Below, in pieces: positions 38,001 through 45,296 of a stretch of 64,000 nt of DNA. The notes below the pieces were generated by a model, which had not been told where the DNA came from, ran no database searches, and was given only the letters and a program-made list of their open reading frames with translations. The stretch is from Hymenobacter profundi (GTDB lineage: Bacteria; Bacteroidota; Bacteroidia; Cytophagales; Hymenobacteraceae), in NCBI RefSeq assembly GCF_019334315.1, contig NZ_JAHWGL010000007.1, positions 25,405-89,404 on the forward strand, given 5' to 3'. The stretch's first letter is position 1. The number at the start of each line of letters is the position of its first letter. The position numbers and the translations under genes were made by a program.

Positions 38001-38085
38001 GGCATCATTGCCGACCGGCACCTACATGGTTCGCGTGCACGGACAGGGTTTTGCCGACAGTGTAGTGCGCTTGGTGAAGCAGTAA
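35047..38085 (+). CDS. Secreted beta-helix protein with T9SS sorting domain
   Basis: 1012 aa. A signal peptide (MKHFLPIPTFLLISGLSLAT, cleavage near GQQ) is followed by a DUF1565-like start (GNDLTGNGTPEAPFATVGRAL, YVDAGTYTERVVLDKTVHLRG) and right-handed parallel beta-helix repeats up to about 490 (for example NGSVSDLIIRDVLFSQNGGGAIALL). A second short IPTYDEALTVNKAF-like repeat block follows at about 590-640. The C-terminus from about 935 (FSLYPNPATRQVQVAL ... GTYMVRVHGQGFADSVVRLVKQ) is a type A T9SS sorting domain, so the protein is exported and probably attached to the surface. Beta-helix proteins of this type often bind or cleave polysaccharides, but no catalytic residues of a known lyase could be assigned. 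Confidence 0.85.
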   Translation: MKHFLPIPTFLLISGLSLATKPTLGQQTALTALYVNDAATSNDVYTQAAGNDLTGNGTPEAPFATVGRALQTALAGATIYVDAGTYTERVVLDKTVHLRGAGTATNRPDGATIFNAGLPQSGARSHEVGLLLTAPGGTVAAPLVISGFTIQAYDLGIETNGSARANVVVEDVEILDQRQYGIFWNSLGGAENLTFRRVHIARTAVDPADVRINYNGSSSPAGRGLFIVNGTKRQILIEGGTYEQNRRAGIDINDGSVSDLIIRDVLFSQNGGGAIALLGAGGLRDAAGNFLTPAALIERNTIRNNGSNGMELKSVTGNGQASGPGSFVVRENVITRLTTRPDPLPDGLPEDIPTSLIDDNAAIAFIDRDRGVIQAGGGVTGDLLTGGAYLANNTLEGYIASEQQSSLSSGINGFGIVLEGSHNRVIGNQITQCQIGIQVQERPTNSTGVGTPFFDINRNTQLATLDNLIQDNKLENCAQALVAVNLTTPVAAPLNWLGSTEASQLYGPDNQNGLVATISKDGNTFMREAPTSAAGRIAYSPFLHSNQDAATDAGFQGDRSYLHVDGASPALVPGTSLQQGLELLTANGTLSAIAGTYDEALTVNKAFTLTATGGTTLRDLTLAGNTLTLGAPFNLSGNLTLTSGRVVTTSTNLLSLLATATATAGNATSYVDGPLRKIGNQSFVFPLGKNGQWARVGISAPNAANTGFTAEYQAPQATSTTTDVTLAAPLHNISAVDAWQLTQDGGASENVRVQLFWENAFRSGIDAFTNDLQVARYDGTSWVTAGHGELSGELMAGAVTSADAVGQFGTFTLGSLSADTNPLVTELAALKATEVQPNVVQLDWTTSDAVAVRGFDIERSYDQQEWQKVGAVASRPATPQRAYTYQDRPDRTNVTAYYRLQQVLASGNRVSTPTAVNLTGVTLPTKAAVASTTFSLYPNPATRQVQVALPSTATGTITLTLFDLTGRTVLTQTLPAKSDATLPLPASLPTGTYMVRVHGQGFADSVVRLVKQ

Positions 38086-38107
38086 GTCATCATTCCCAAA
38101 TAGCATG

Positions 38108-38142
38108 AAAAAGACCTCAGTAAAGTATACTGAGGTCTTTTT
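38108..38142 (+). terminator. Bidirectional terminator
   Basis: Perfect 15-base arms (AAAAAGACCTCAGTA and complement) with a 5-base loop and A/T tails on both sides. It serves the plus-strand beta-helix gene and could also stop the convergent minus-strand HEAT/cyclophilin gene. Confidence 0.88.
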
Positions 38143-38158
38143 TTGAGCCGCGCCACAA

Positions 38159-40159
38159 CTACCGCACTAGCTCTACCCGCTCTATCGTGTCGCCGATTTC
38201 CAGGCGCTGCACTACGTCCATGCCCGCTACTACCCGTGCGAAAATGGTGTAGCGGCCATCGAGGTGTGGAGTGGGTGCGTGGGTAATAAACCACTGGCAG
38301 CTCTCGGTGTCTTTGCCGGCTGAGGCCAGACCTACGGCCCCCGCGCCGTAACGCAGATTGGCCAACTCAGAGCGCAGATTATAGTCGGTGCTACCCCAGC
38401 CGTCGCCACGCGGGCATCCTCCCTGGGTCACAAAGTTGGGCACTACCCGGTGGAAGTTCTTACCATCGTAGAATCCCTGCCGAATCAGCTCCACGAAGCT
38501 CGCCACGGAGCCGGGCGCTTCTTCTACCAGCAATTGCAACGTGATAACGCCCTTGCCGGTGCGCACTACCACGCGCTGGTTGGCCGGAATAGCAGACACT
38601 ACCGTCCAGTTGATGGGATGTGAGGCAGCCACCGCCACGGGCGTAGGAGTAGCTGGTTTCTTCTGCAAAAAATCCAGCGTCTGCTGCACCGACTGCCACG
38701 CCTCCAGGTCGCGAGGTAGGACGAGCTTTGCCTGGGCTTTTTGCAGAAAAGTGGCATCGGGCAACAGCTGGCGCAAGTTCAGCTTGGGGTCGCGTAGGGC
38801 TTCGGCGGCAATGCCGAGCAGCGCTACGTCGCCGGTTTCTGCGGCTTGCCGTAGCGCCAGCGCAAACGAAGCATGTTGTGCTGCCGGGAAATCGGGCTGA
38901 TGCCGCATGGCTACCAGCGCCTCTAGCCCATAGGTGCGCACCACCAATTGCTGCGCCGGGGCAAACGTGGCCTGCCGCACAAATTCATACGCCGCCGGGT
39001 CTTCGCCCAGCGCTTTCAGCAAGTACCCTTTCTCGTAGGGACTCGCCGCAGCGGCGTAGCGCTCTTGCACGGCCTGCTGGATAGCGGCCTGCTCCTTGGA
39101 GCGCTGCTTCAGGGCAGCGGCCAGTAGCGTGGCCCGCACCCGCCACTGCGTCAGTTTATTGGCTTTTTCCAGAAACAGCGTGCCCAACTCCTGGGTGGCA
39201 TGGGCCAGGAAAAACTCGGCTGCTGTAACGGCTACTTGGTCGTTTACGTCCGTTAGAGCCGCCCAAGCAGCTTCTTTCACTTGCACGTACATAGCAGCAT
39301 TCATCGCACGCAAGGCGCTTACCCGCACCCGATAGTCGGTGTCGCGGCGGGCCAGGGTAGCCAGCAGGGCAGGCACCGCGGGGGCGTGGCTGGCCTTGCC
39401 CAGTGCCAGTGCGGCGGCTCCGCGCACGGCATAGTTTGGGTCGGTTTGGGCGGCAGTAGCCAACGGGGTAGCATAGGGCGTCAGGTCGAGCGCACGGGTG
39501 CGGGCTAGGGCATTTGCCGCAGCTAGGCGGGCACCGTAGGGGTTGTCTGTACCCAACAACTGTACTAGTCGGGCTACGGCGGGCTCTGAAGTAATACCGC
39601 GCAAAGCGGCGCGATACAGCCCCCAGCTTTGCCCAGCGAGGGCAGCCGTATCGGAGGTCAGTGAAGCGGGTAGGCGCACCAACGCCGGGAGACCAGCATG
39701 GGTAGTGCATTTGCCTAACGCCTCCAACACCTCAGCCCGCACTGTAGAGTTGGTTTCAGCGGTTAATTGCTGACGTAGTGCTGCTTCGGCGGTGCTGTCG
39801 GCTGTCTGACCCAACGCATAGGCCACAGCGCGCCGCACCGCTGCTTCTTGGTCATTGAGGTGAGCGTTTAGCGCACTTGTGGCGGCTTTGTCCTGCACCG
39901 AAGCAAAAGCCAGCGCGGCCTGCTCGCAGTAGCGCGGCTCTGGGCTCAGCAGGTAATTCAGCAGTGCATGCGTTCGGCGCTCATCCTGTAGGGTAGCAAT
40001 TCGGCGCAGGGTAGTATCAGCCGCAAACTTGTTGGGAGCCGACGCAATAGCCGGCATAGTTGCGGCGGGTTGCGTGGTAGAGCAGGCGCAAGCGCAGCCA
40101 AGCAAGGCAAACGCAATGGTCAACCGCAGACGAGTAAAAGCAGGGGTGTATAAAGGCAT
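38159..40159 (-). CDS. HEAT-repeat lipoprotein fused to a cyclophilin-type peptidyl-prolyl isomerase
   Basis: 666 aa from the Met at 40159 (MPLYTPAFTRLRLTIAFALLGC), a lipoprotein-type signal with a candidate lipobox LLGC. Residues about 40-500 are helical HEAT repeats (for example AAVRRAVAYALGQTADSTAEAALRQQL and PNYAVRGAAALALGKASHAPAVPALLATL). The last 150 residues are a cyclophilin domain: RVVVRTGKGVITLQLLVEEAPGSVASFVELI, FHRVVPNFVTQGG and SCQWFITHAPTPHLDGRYTIFARV. It would isomerise proline bonds of exported proteins at the periplasmic side, with HEAT repeats as a docking scaffold. It is convergent with the beta-helix gene. The fusion is known in Bacteroidota, but its client is unknown. Confidence 0.88.
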   Translation of the reverse strand: MPLYTPAFTRLRLTIAFALLGCACACSTTQPAATMPAIASAPNKFAADTTLRRIATLQDERRTHALLNYLLSPEPRYCEQAALAFASVQDKAATSALNAHLNDQEAAVRRAVAYALGQTADSTAEAALRQQLTAETNSTVRAEVLEALGKCTTHAGLPALVRLPASLTSDTAALAGQSWGLYRAALRGITSEPAVARLVQLLGTDNPYGARLAAANALARTRALDLTPYATPLATAAQTDPNYAVRGAAALALGKASHAPAVPALLATLARRDTDYRVRVSALRAMNAAMYVQVKEAAWAALTDVNDQVAVTAAEFFLAHATQELGTLFLEKANKLTQWRVRATLLAAALKQRSKEQAAIQQAVQERYAAAASPYEKGYLLKALGEDPAAYEFVRQATFAPAQQLVVRTYGLEALVAMRHQPDFPAAQHASFALALRQAAETGDVALLGIAAEALRDPKLNLRQLLPDATFLQKAQAKLVLPRDLEAWQSVQQTLDFLQKKPATPTPVAVAASHPINWTVVSAIPANQRVVVRTGKGVITLQLLVEEAPGSVASFVELIRQGFYDGKNFHRVVPNFVTQGGCPRGDGWGSTDYNLRSELANLRYGAGAVGLASAGKDTESCQWFITHAPTPHLDGRYTIFARVVAGMDVVQRLEIGDTIERVELVR

Positions 40160-40222
40160 ATTTGCCTCTAAAATAGACAAAATGCCCTACGCACCCGCTG
40201 TCCCGAGTAGGTTTACGTGCGG

Positions 40223-41296
40223 CTACTCGGGCTGCCCGTTCGCGACTGTAGCCACCAGCTGCTGCCCGAGCGCAGCAAACAATACGTTGTTGCCATCCTG
40301 CTGATAACCGCTCAGCTTTTCCGCAAACTCATCTAGCTCGTACAAGAAGGCGCGTACACTGTCGGCGGTGAGGGTAGTGAAGTGGCGGCCGTATCCCAGC
40401 TTTTCCACTTCAGCCGCATTCAAAAACTGCTCGAACTGCGCCGGAATAGGCACCGCGCAGATGGGCTTATGCAGGTACACTGCCTCACTAATGAGCGAGA
40501 AGCCGCCGTTGGTAATCACGGCGCGGGCGCTGGCGAGGTCGTCGATAAAGCCTTGCTCGCTGAAAGCCCGCAAGTGCACGTTGCCGTGGTTTTCCTCTTT
40601 ACTGAAGCCATACACCCGAAACTCCTGCCCTGGCAGCGCTTGCAGCAACGGCACCAAGTTGGTTTGGGTGGTAGCCGACTGGTACACCAGCACGTGCTGA
40701 CCACGGGTAGGCTGCGCGGCCAGAATCTCGGGGCGGATAATGGGCGGCACCAGCGTGGTATTGGGCTTCAGAAGCGGCAGCTTGAAGAAGGTAGTAACGA
40801 GGTAGTGCCGACTGCGAGGCAGTTTGGCCCGCACAATCTGCCGGGCCAGTTGCAGGTGCTCCCGCTCGGTGGGCGGCACAGCAATATCCAACGCGGCGCG
40901 ACTGATTATCTGCATGTTGTCGATGCTGATAAGGGGTAGGCGCTTCCAGCGGGCAAAGAAGTAGCTAAACGACTCGAAATCGGAAATGACCACGTCTGGC
41001 GCAAACGCGCCCAGCAGCTCGCGGTACCGGGCAAAGTTGACGCGCAGATTCTCGGGGGCCGTGCGCAGCGTGAGTGCCACCGTACGCATGCGCGACACTG
41101 TCACGTCTTTATACGCCAGGTGAAAGCCCTTGATTTCATGCACTCGCCCCGGAAAGTTGCGGGCCAGCATCTGGTAGGCGCGGCTGCTGCTCACTACCTG
41201 CACCTCATGCCCCTGATCCAATAGCCAGCCAATCACTACTTTACTACGAGTAGCGTGCCCCAGCCCTTCGCCGGGCACACCGTACAGAATCTTCAT
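40223..41296 (-). CDS. MJ1255/VC2487-type glycosyltransferase
   Basis: 357 aa with a GT-B fold. KILYGVPGEGLGHATRSKVVIGWLL carries the GxGHATR loop of GT28-like proteins, and ARAVITNGGFSLISEAVYLHKPICAVPI with QFEQFLNAAEVEKLGYG is the C-terminal donor-binding region typical of the MurG-like MJ1255 family. It has no signal peptide and is probably cytoplasmic or membrane-associated. The sugar and acceptor are unknown. It stands apart from the polysaccharide locus. Upstream of its start lies the 41342-41469 palindromic repeat. Confidence 0.85.
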   Translation of the reverse strand: MKILYGVPGEGLGHATRSKVVIGWLLDQGHEVQVVSSSRAYQMLARNFPGRVHEIKGFHLAYKDVTVSRMRTVALTLRTAPENLRVNFARYRELLGAFAPDVVISDFESFSYFFARWKRLPLISIDNMQIISRAALDIAVPPTEREHLQLARQIVRAKLPRSRHYLVTTFFKLPLLKPNTTLVPPIIRPEILAAQPTRGQHVLVYQSATTQTNLVPLLQALPGQEFRVYGFSKEENHGNVHLRAFSEQGFIDDLASARAVITNGGFSLISEAVYLHKPICAVPIPAQFEQFLNAAEVEKLGYGRHFTTLTADSVRAFLYELDEFAEKLSGYQQDGNNVLFAALGQQLVATVANGQPE

Positions 41297-41341
41297 GCTA
41301 AATGGTGAAGTGGTGAGATGGTGAAGTGTGAGTAATGAATA

Positions 41342-41469
41342 GTAGCCAAACCGTGTGTCATCCTGAGCTTGCGAAGGACCTTCTCACGGTAGAACGACCA
41401 CCGTACCAACGACTCGTTCAACTGGTAGAAGGTCCTTCGCAAGATCAGGATGACACACGGCTTGGCTAC
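41342..41469. repeat. 128-bp structured palindromic repeat
   Basis: Long arms (41342-41383 and 41427-41469) that begin GTAGCCAA and contain CGTGTGTCATCCTGA and CTTGCGAAGGACC pair with only a few mismatches. Between them is a second, smaller inverted repeat, GAACGA ... TCGTTC. A related copy starts at about 63923 with the same outer word and inner arms, so this is a dispersed element. It lies between two minus-strand genes and carries no open frame of note. Confidence 0.85.
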
Positions 41470-41481
41470 CCACCACCTCAC

Positions 41482-42396
41482 CTACCGGGTAGGCACGCGA
41501 AATTGCAAGCCCAAGCTGGGCACGATGGTGAGGCCTTTGAGCGACGTAGAAGCGTTGTTGAGTAGCGCGAACGTGCCGTAGTTCTGGTAGAAAATAGACA
41601 GCGAGGGAATGATATAAGCGTAGCGGTAACCAATTTTGACGTTGGCGAAAGCACCAAACGACGAGAAGTTCTGCTTGCTGAGCGGCAGGTCCGGGATGCG
41701 CTGGTTGGTACCCTGGTAGAAGATATTGCCGGGCTGGAAGCGGTAGCTTAGGAATGTATGCGCGTACACCACACCGTAGGAGAAAGCGCCTTTCTCTTCT
41801 TCCGGCCCAAACGATTTGCTGAACACCAGCGGCACCAGCAAGTCGTGGCGGGAGGCACGGAATCCTACTGCATCGGTGATGTTGTCAAGGAAGGCGAAGT
41901 TGGGCAGCTTGGCTCGTTGCGTGGCGTATTGCAGGCCAATGCTGGCGTAGGTGTCGCCGCCCCTCCCCTGCGGGTGCTCCACAGAGCCGACAGGTCCCAA
42001 GAACTGGTACATGGCATCGAACACGTGCGAGCCGAACGCATACTTGTAGCCTACGTCGAGGCGGTCGAGCACGCCGTAGCGCAGGTAGAGGTCGGCGGTG
42101 GGCTGCACGGGGTCCAGCACGTAGGCCAGGGCCGCCGCTTGTAAGTCGGTGACGGTTTGGCTGTACCGCACAGTATCCGCACGGGCAGCGCTTTCAGCGG
42201 CCGATTTCAGGGCCGAGCCGGCTTTGCCCAGCGTGGCGGTCGGCACGTTAAAGGCTGCGTTACCTCCTACCCGAAACTCGCCCCGCGGGGTCACCTTGCC
42301 CGTGCTGACGATGGTGCGTGGCGCCACGCAGGAGGTAGCGGCTAGCAGCGCCGCAACGGCCACCCAGGAAAAAATACGACTAAATGGAGTATGCAT
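41482..42396 (-). CDS. Lipoprotein of unknown function, probably outer-membrane beta-barrel-like
   Basis: 304 aa. The N-terminus MHTPFSRIFSWVAVAALLAATSC ends in a lipobox (ATSC, Cys23). The remainder has many short amphipathic strands with aromatic ends (DLYLRYGVLDRLDVGYKYAF, ASIGLQYAT, VKIGYRYAYIIPSLSIFYQNYG) and finishes LGLQFRVPTR, a pattern of outer-membrane beta-barrel proteins. I do not recognise a family. It is followed by the palindromic repeat and lies downstream of the DUF4136 gene on the same strand with a 165-bp gap. Confidence 0.65.
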   Translation of the reverse strand: MHTPFSRIFSWVAVAALLAATSCVAPRTIVSTGKVTPRGEFRVGGNAAFNVPTATLGKAGSALKSAAESAARADTVRYSQTVTDLQAAALAYVLDPVQPTADLYLRYGVLDRLDVGYKYAFGSHVFDAMYQFLGPVGSVEHPQGRGGDTYASIGLQYATQRAKLPNFAFLDNITDAVGFRASRHDLLVPLVFSKSFGPEEEKGAFSYGVVYAHTFLSYRFQPGNIFYQGTNQRIPDLPLSKQNFSSFGAFANVKIGYRYAYIIPSLSIFYQNYGTFALLNNASTSLKGLTIVPSLGLQFRVPTR

Positions 42397-42509
42397 ACAG
42401 GCAAAAAGAACAGATACAAACCGACAAAGAAACGGGTTATTGGCCCTTCGCCAAAACCAAGCCGAATGCTGTGCCTGTTTTCACCTCACCAAGCGAACTA
42501 TAGCAACGC

Positions 42510-42543
42510 AACCGGCCCGGCGCAGGACTGCACCGGGCCGGTT
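42510..42543 (-). terminator. GC-rich hairpin after the DUF4136 gene
   Basis: AACCGGCCCGG pairs perfectly with CCGGGCCGGTT, and the stem continues with GCAG/CTGC after one mismatch. It lies 19 bases past the minus-strand stop at 42562. There is no T-run on the minus strand. Confidence 0.55.
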
Positions 42544-42561
42544 TGTTGGTCTGTAGCAACG

Positions 42562-43149
42562 TTAGTTGCCGCCCCCTACGTAGCCTTCCGTGAAGACGCG
42601 ATACTGATCGAAAATAGAACGTACGGAGCGGCGCAGCACGATTTCACCGCGTGGACCGTTGGGCACCGTCACGCCGGAAGCATAGCCGTTCCAGACGGCG
42701 CGGTTGGTGTGGTTGTCGATGAGCGTCACGAGCAGGGTACCCTCAGAGAGCAGCATACGCATGGGCTTGTAGCCGCGCTTGTATTCGTCAGGGGTTTCAT
42801 CGTCCTCTACCACGCCCATCTTCACCCAGCGCTCCAAGTCTTCCTGCATATAGCCCCGGAAGCGCATATCACCCTCGAACACCTGGAAGTTGATGAGCAG
42901 ATCAGGGCGAGTAGTGGCGGGGCGGTAGCCCTGGGCACGCAAGCGGTTGCGCACGGCATCGCGCAGGGCCTCGCCTAGCCGGCTGGAATCGGAAGCTAGT
43001 CCCTGCCCCCGCATAAACTCGTAGGTGCGGTAGCGCTTAAATGTGCCGCTATAGCTATAATCTGATTCAATGCGGGCCTCACGCGTGGCGAAACAGCCAG
43101 TCAAACTCAACAGCAACAGCCCCACAAGTAGGGTAAAGGTAGGCTTCAT
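42562..43149 (-). CDS. DUF4136-like lipoprotein
   Basis: 195 aa. MKPTFTLLVGLLLLSLTGC ends in a lipobox with Cys19. The mature part has SDYSYSGTFKRYRTYEFM, a run LGEALRDAVRNRLRAQGYRPATTRPDLLINFQVF and GTLLVTLIDNHTNRAVWNGYASG, the landmarks of DUF4136, a family of small envelope lipoproteins found widely in Bacteroidota and Proteobacteria. The biochemical role is unknown. It is predicted to sit in the outer membrane facing the periplasm. It follows the ABC exporter on the opposite side of a 108-bp gap with no shared overlap. Confidence 0.85.
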   Translation of the reverse strand: MKPTFTLLVGLLLLSLTGCFATREARIESDYSYSGTFKRYRTYEFMRGQGLASDSSRLGEALRDAVRNRLRAQGYRPATTRPDLLINFQVFEGDMRFRGYMQEDLERWVKMGVVEDDETPDEYKRGYKPMRMLLSEGTLLVTLIDNHTNRAVWNGYASGVTVPNGPRGEIVLRRSVRSIFDQYRVFTEGYVGGGN

Positions 43150-43257
43150 ACGGATGGATTGTAGTGAGAAAGGTTATGCCTAAGATACGCAATAATCTTC
43201 CTTACAACTCTCACAGTCAGCCACAAAACCGTAAAAATTTTGCACTTGCACCCGTTG

Positions 43258-45135
43258 TTATCGGTAACCCGCCGCTTGTAGCTGAAACAGCTCGGCGTAG
43301 CGCCCACCGCGCGCCAATAACTCTTGGTGTGAACCGATTTCGATGAATTTGCCCTGCTCAATCACCAGAATGCGGTCGGCCATGCGCACGGTGCTGAAGC
43401 GGTGCGAGATGAGCACGGCGGTTTTGCCCTGCGTTAGCTCATTGAAGCGCTGAAATACTTCGTACTCGGCGCGGGCGTCGAGGGCGGCGGTAGGCTCGTC
43501 TAGAATCAGCAGCTGAGCATCGCGCATGTAGGCGCGGCCCAGGGCAATTTTCTGCCATTCACCCCCACTGAGGTCTACCCCACCGGCAAAGCGTCGGCCA
43601 ATGATTTGGTCGTAGCCCTGGGGCAGCTTTTTCACCACCGAGTCGGCTAGGCTTTGCGCGGCGGCCGACTGGATGCGGGCCGTGTTTTCCTTTTCCTCGA
43701 TGCGGCCTACGGCCAGGTTTTGACCTGCTGAGAGCTGGAAGCGCACGAAATCCTGGAAAATCACGCCGATTTCCTGGCGCAACTCCTGGGGGTCGTACTC
43801 GCGCAGGTCGTAGCCATCGAGCAAGATGCGGCCCTCGGTGGGGTCGTAGAGGCGAGAAAGCAGCTTGACGAGGGTGGTTTTGCCGGAGCCGTTTTCGCCT
43901 ACCAGCGCCAGCTTTTCGCCAGCGTGCAAGGTAAAGCTAAGGTTGCGCAAGGCCCATTTTTCGGCGTTGCGGTATTTGAAACCCACGTTCTCAAACTCGA
44001 ACCCTACCCGGATAGGCCGTGGAAATGGCCGCACTGGTCGGGTTTCGTTGCGCACAATGCGGGGCTGTAGGTGGAAGAAATCGAAGAAGTCCTGCAAGTA
44101 CAGCGCACCTTCGGCCACCGAGCTAAACCGACTCAAGATGCCTTCCAGCAAGCCCCGCATCCGAGCGAAAGAACCCGCCAGAAACGTGAGCTGACCAATA
44201 GATACTGCCCCGCGCACAGCCTGCGCAATAATGTAGACGTAGGCCGCGTAGTAGCCAGCCGCCCCTACCGCCGCGAAGAACGTACCCCAGCCGGCCCGGC
44301 GCACCACGAGGCTTTTATTCTTCTCATAGAACTCGTCGGAAAGCTGACGGAAGCGGTCCGTGAGGAAGCCAGCTAGGCCGAAAATTTTTACTTCCTTGGC
44401 GGTTTCGTCGGAGGCACCAGTCACGCGCAGGTAGTCCAGCTCGCGGCGCTCAGGCGTCCAGCCGTGCACCAGCGAGTAGCTGCGCTCGTTGAAGTGCGAC
44501 TCGCCCAAAAATGCTGGCACCACGGCCACCAGCAGCAGCAAGAGCAGCCACGGGTTGAATGCAGCCAGGCCCACGGCCAGAAAACCCATCGTAATGAAAT
44601 CCTGCGCCTGCGACAGCACCTGCGACATGAGCACCGTGCGCGAGAGCGTCTGGCGGCGCGCCCGCTCCAGCTTGTCGTAGAAGGCGCTATCCTCGAACTG
44701 GTCCAGGTCGAGGCGGGCAGCGTGCTCCATGAGGCGGATAGACGACTGGTTGGCGAACAAATCGCCCAGCAACGAGTCGAGCAAGGCCACGCCCCTACCC
44801 AGCGCATCGGATAAGATGGCCAAACCAAACTCCAGTGCCAGCAGCGTAAGCACTGGCGAGAGCGTGCGTTCGGCGGCGGGTAGGCGACCCAACGCTATTA
44901 CCTGATCCAGAATTAGTTGACCTACATAGAGAATAGCAACGGGTAGGGCTGCCCGCAGCAGACGCAACACAATATTAGCAAGCGTGAGGGACGGACTGGT
45001 GTGCCAAACCAGCTTCAGGAACTCCGGCAGGTTGCCCAGCGCCGAGAATCGCTCCCGTACCGTGAGAGCCGGTTTGCCGTCCTGGCGAGGGCGCTTGGCG
45101 GAAACCGCGTGCAGTGAATCGAAAATTGAAGCCAT
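43258..45135 (-). CDS. ABC exporter half-transporter (fused membrane and ATPase domains)
   Basis: 625 aa. Residues about 50-330 are a transmembrane domain (segments such as LPVAILYVGQLILDQVI, LLLLLLVAVVPAFL and GYYAAYVYIIAQAV). The nucleotide-binding domain has Walker A GENGSGKTT (413-421), the signature LSGGEWQKIALGRAY (522-536), Walker B LLILDEPTAALD (542-553) and the H-loop ISHRFSTV. It resembles lipid or multidrug exporters of the MsbA class, acting as a homodimer. The substrate is unknown. The gene stands alone; no accessory membrane-fusion or outer-membrane partner is adjacent. Confidence 0.92.
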   Translation of the reverse strand: MASIFDSLHAVSAKRPRQDGKPALTVRERFSALGNLPEFLKLVWHTSPSLTLANIVLRLLRAALPVAILYVGQLILDQVIALGRLPAAERTLSPVLTLLALEFGLAILSDALGRGVALLDSLLGDLFANQSSIRLMEHAARLDLDQFEDSAFYDKLERARRQTLSRTVLMSQVLSQAQDFITMGFLAVGLAAFNPWLLLLLLVAVVPAFLGESHFNERSYSLVHGWTPERRELDYLRVTGASDETAKEVKIFGLAGFLTDRFRQLSDEFYEKNKSLVVRRAGWGTFFAAVGAAGYYAAYVYIIAQAVRGAVSIGQLTFLAGSFARMRGLLEGILSRFSSVAEGALYLQDFFDFFHLQPRIVRNETRPVRPFPRPIRVGFEFENVGFKYRNAEKWALRNLSFTLHAGEKLALVGENGSGKTTLVKLLSRLYDPTEGRILLDGYDLREYDPQELRQEIGVIFQDFVRFQLSAGQNLAVGRIEEKENTARIQSAAAQSLADSVVKKLPQGYDQIIGRRFAGGVDLSGGEWQKIALGRAYMRDAQLLILDEPTAALDARAEYEVFQRFNELTQGKTAVLISHRFSTVRMADRILVIEQGKFIEIGSHQELLARGGRYAELFQLQAAGYR

Positions 45136-45296
45136 TGGTAGCCATACGACACAATTCGCTCCAACTAGGTTCGCTGGAAGCTGAGTAGCCGTTTTGGCAG
45201 ATGCCCAGCCTGGTAGCTTGGCAGCAAATGGGATAGATAGGGCTGAACAGTAGCGATGCCGAACATGACGCTCCTATAGAGCGCGTTCACGCCTAC

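Noticed and set aside
40382..40939. 185-codon plus-strand frame opposite the MJ1255-type glycosyltransferase
   Set aside because: It is antisense to a clear GT-B protein and contains no recognisable domain.
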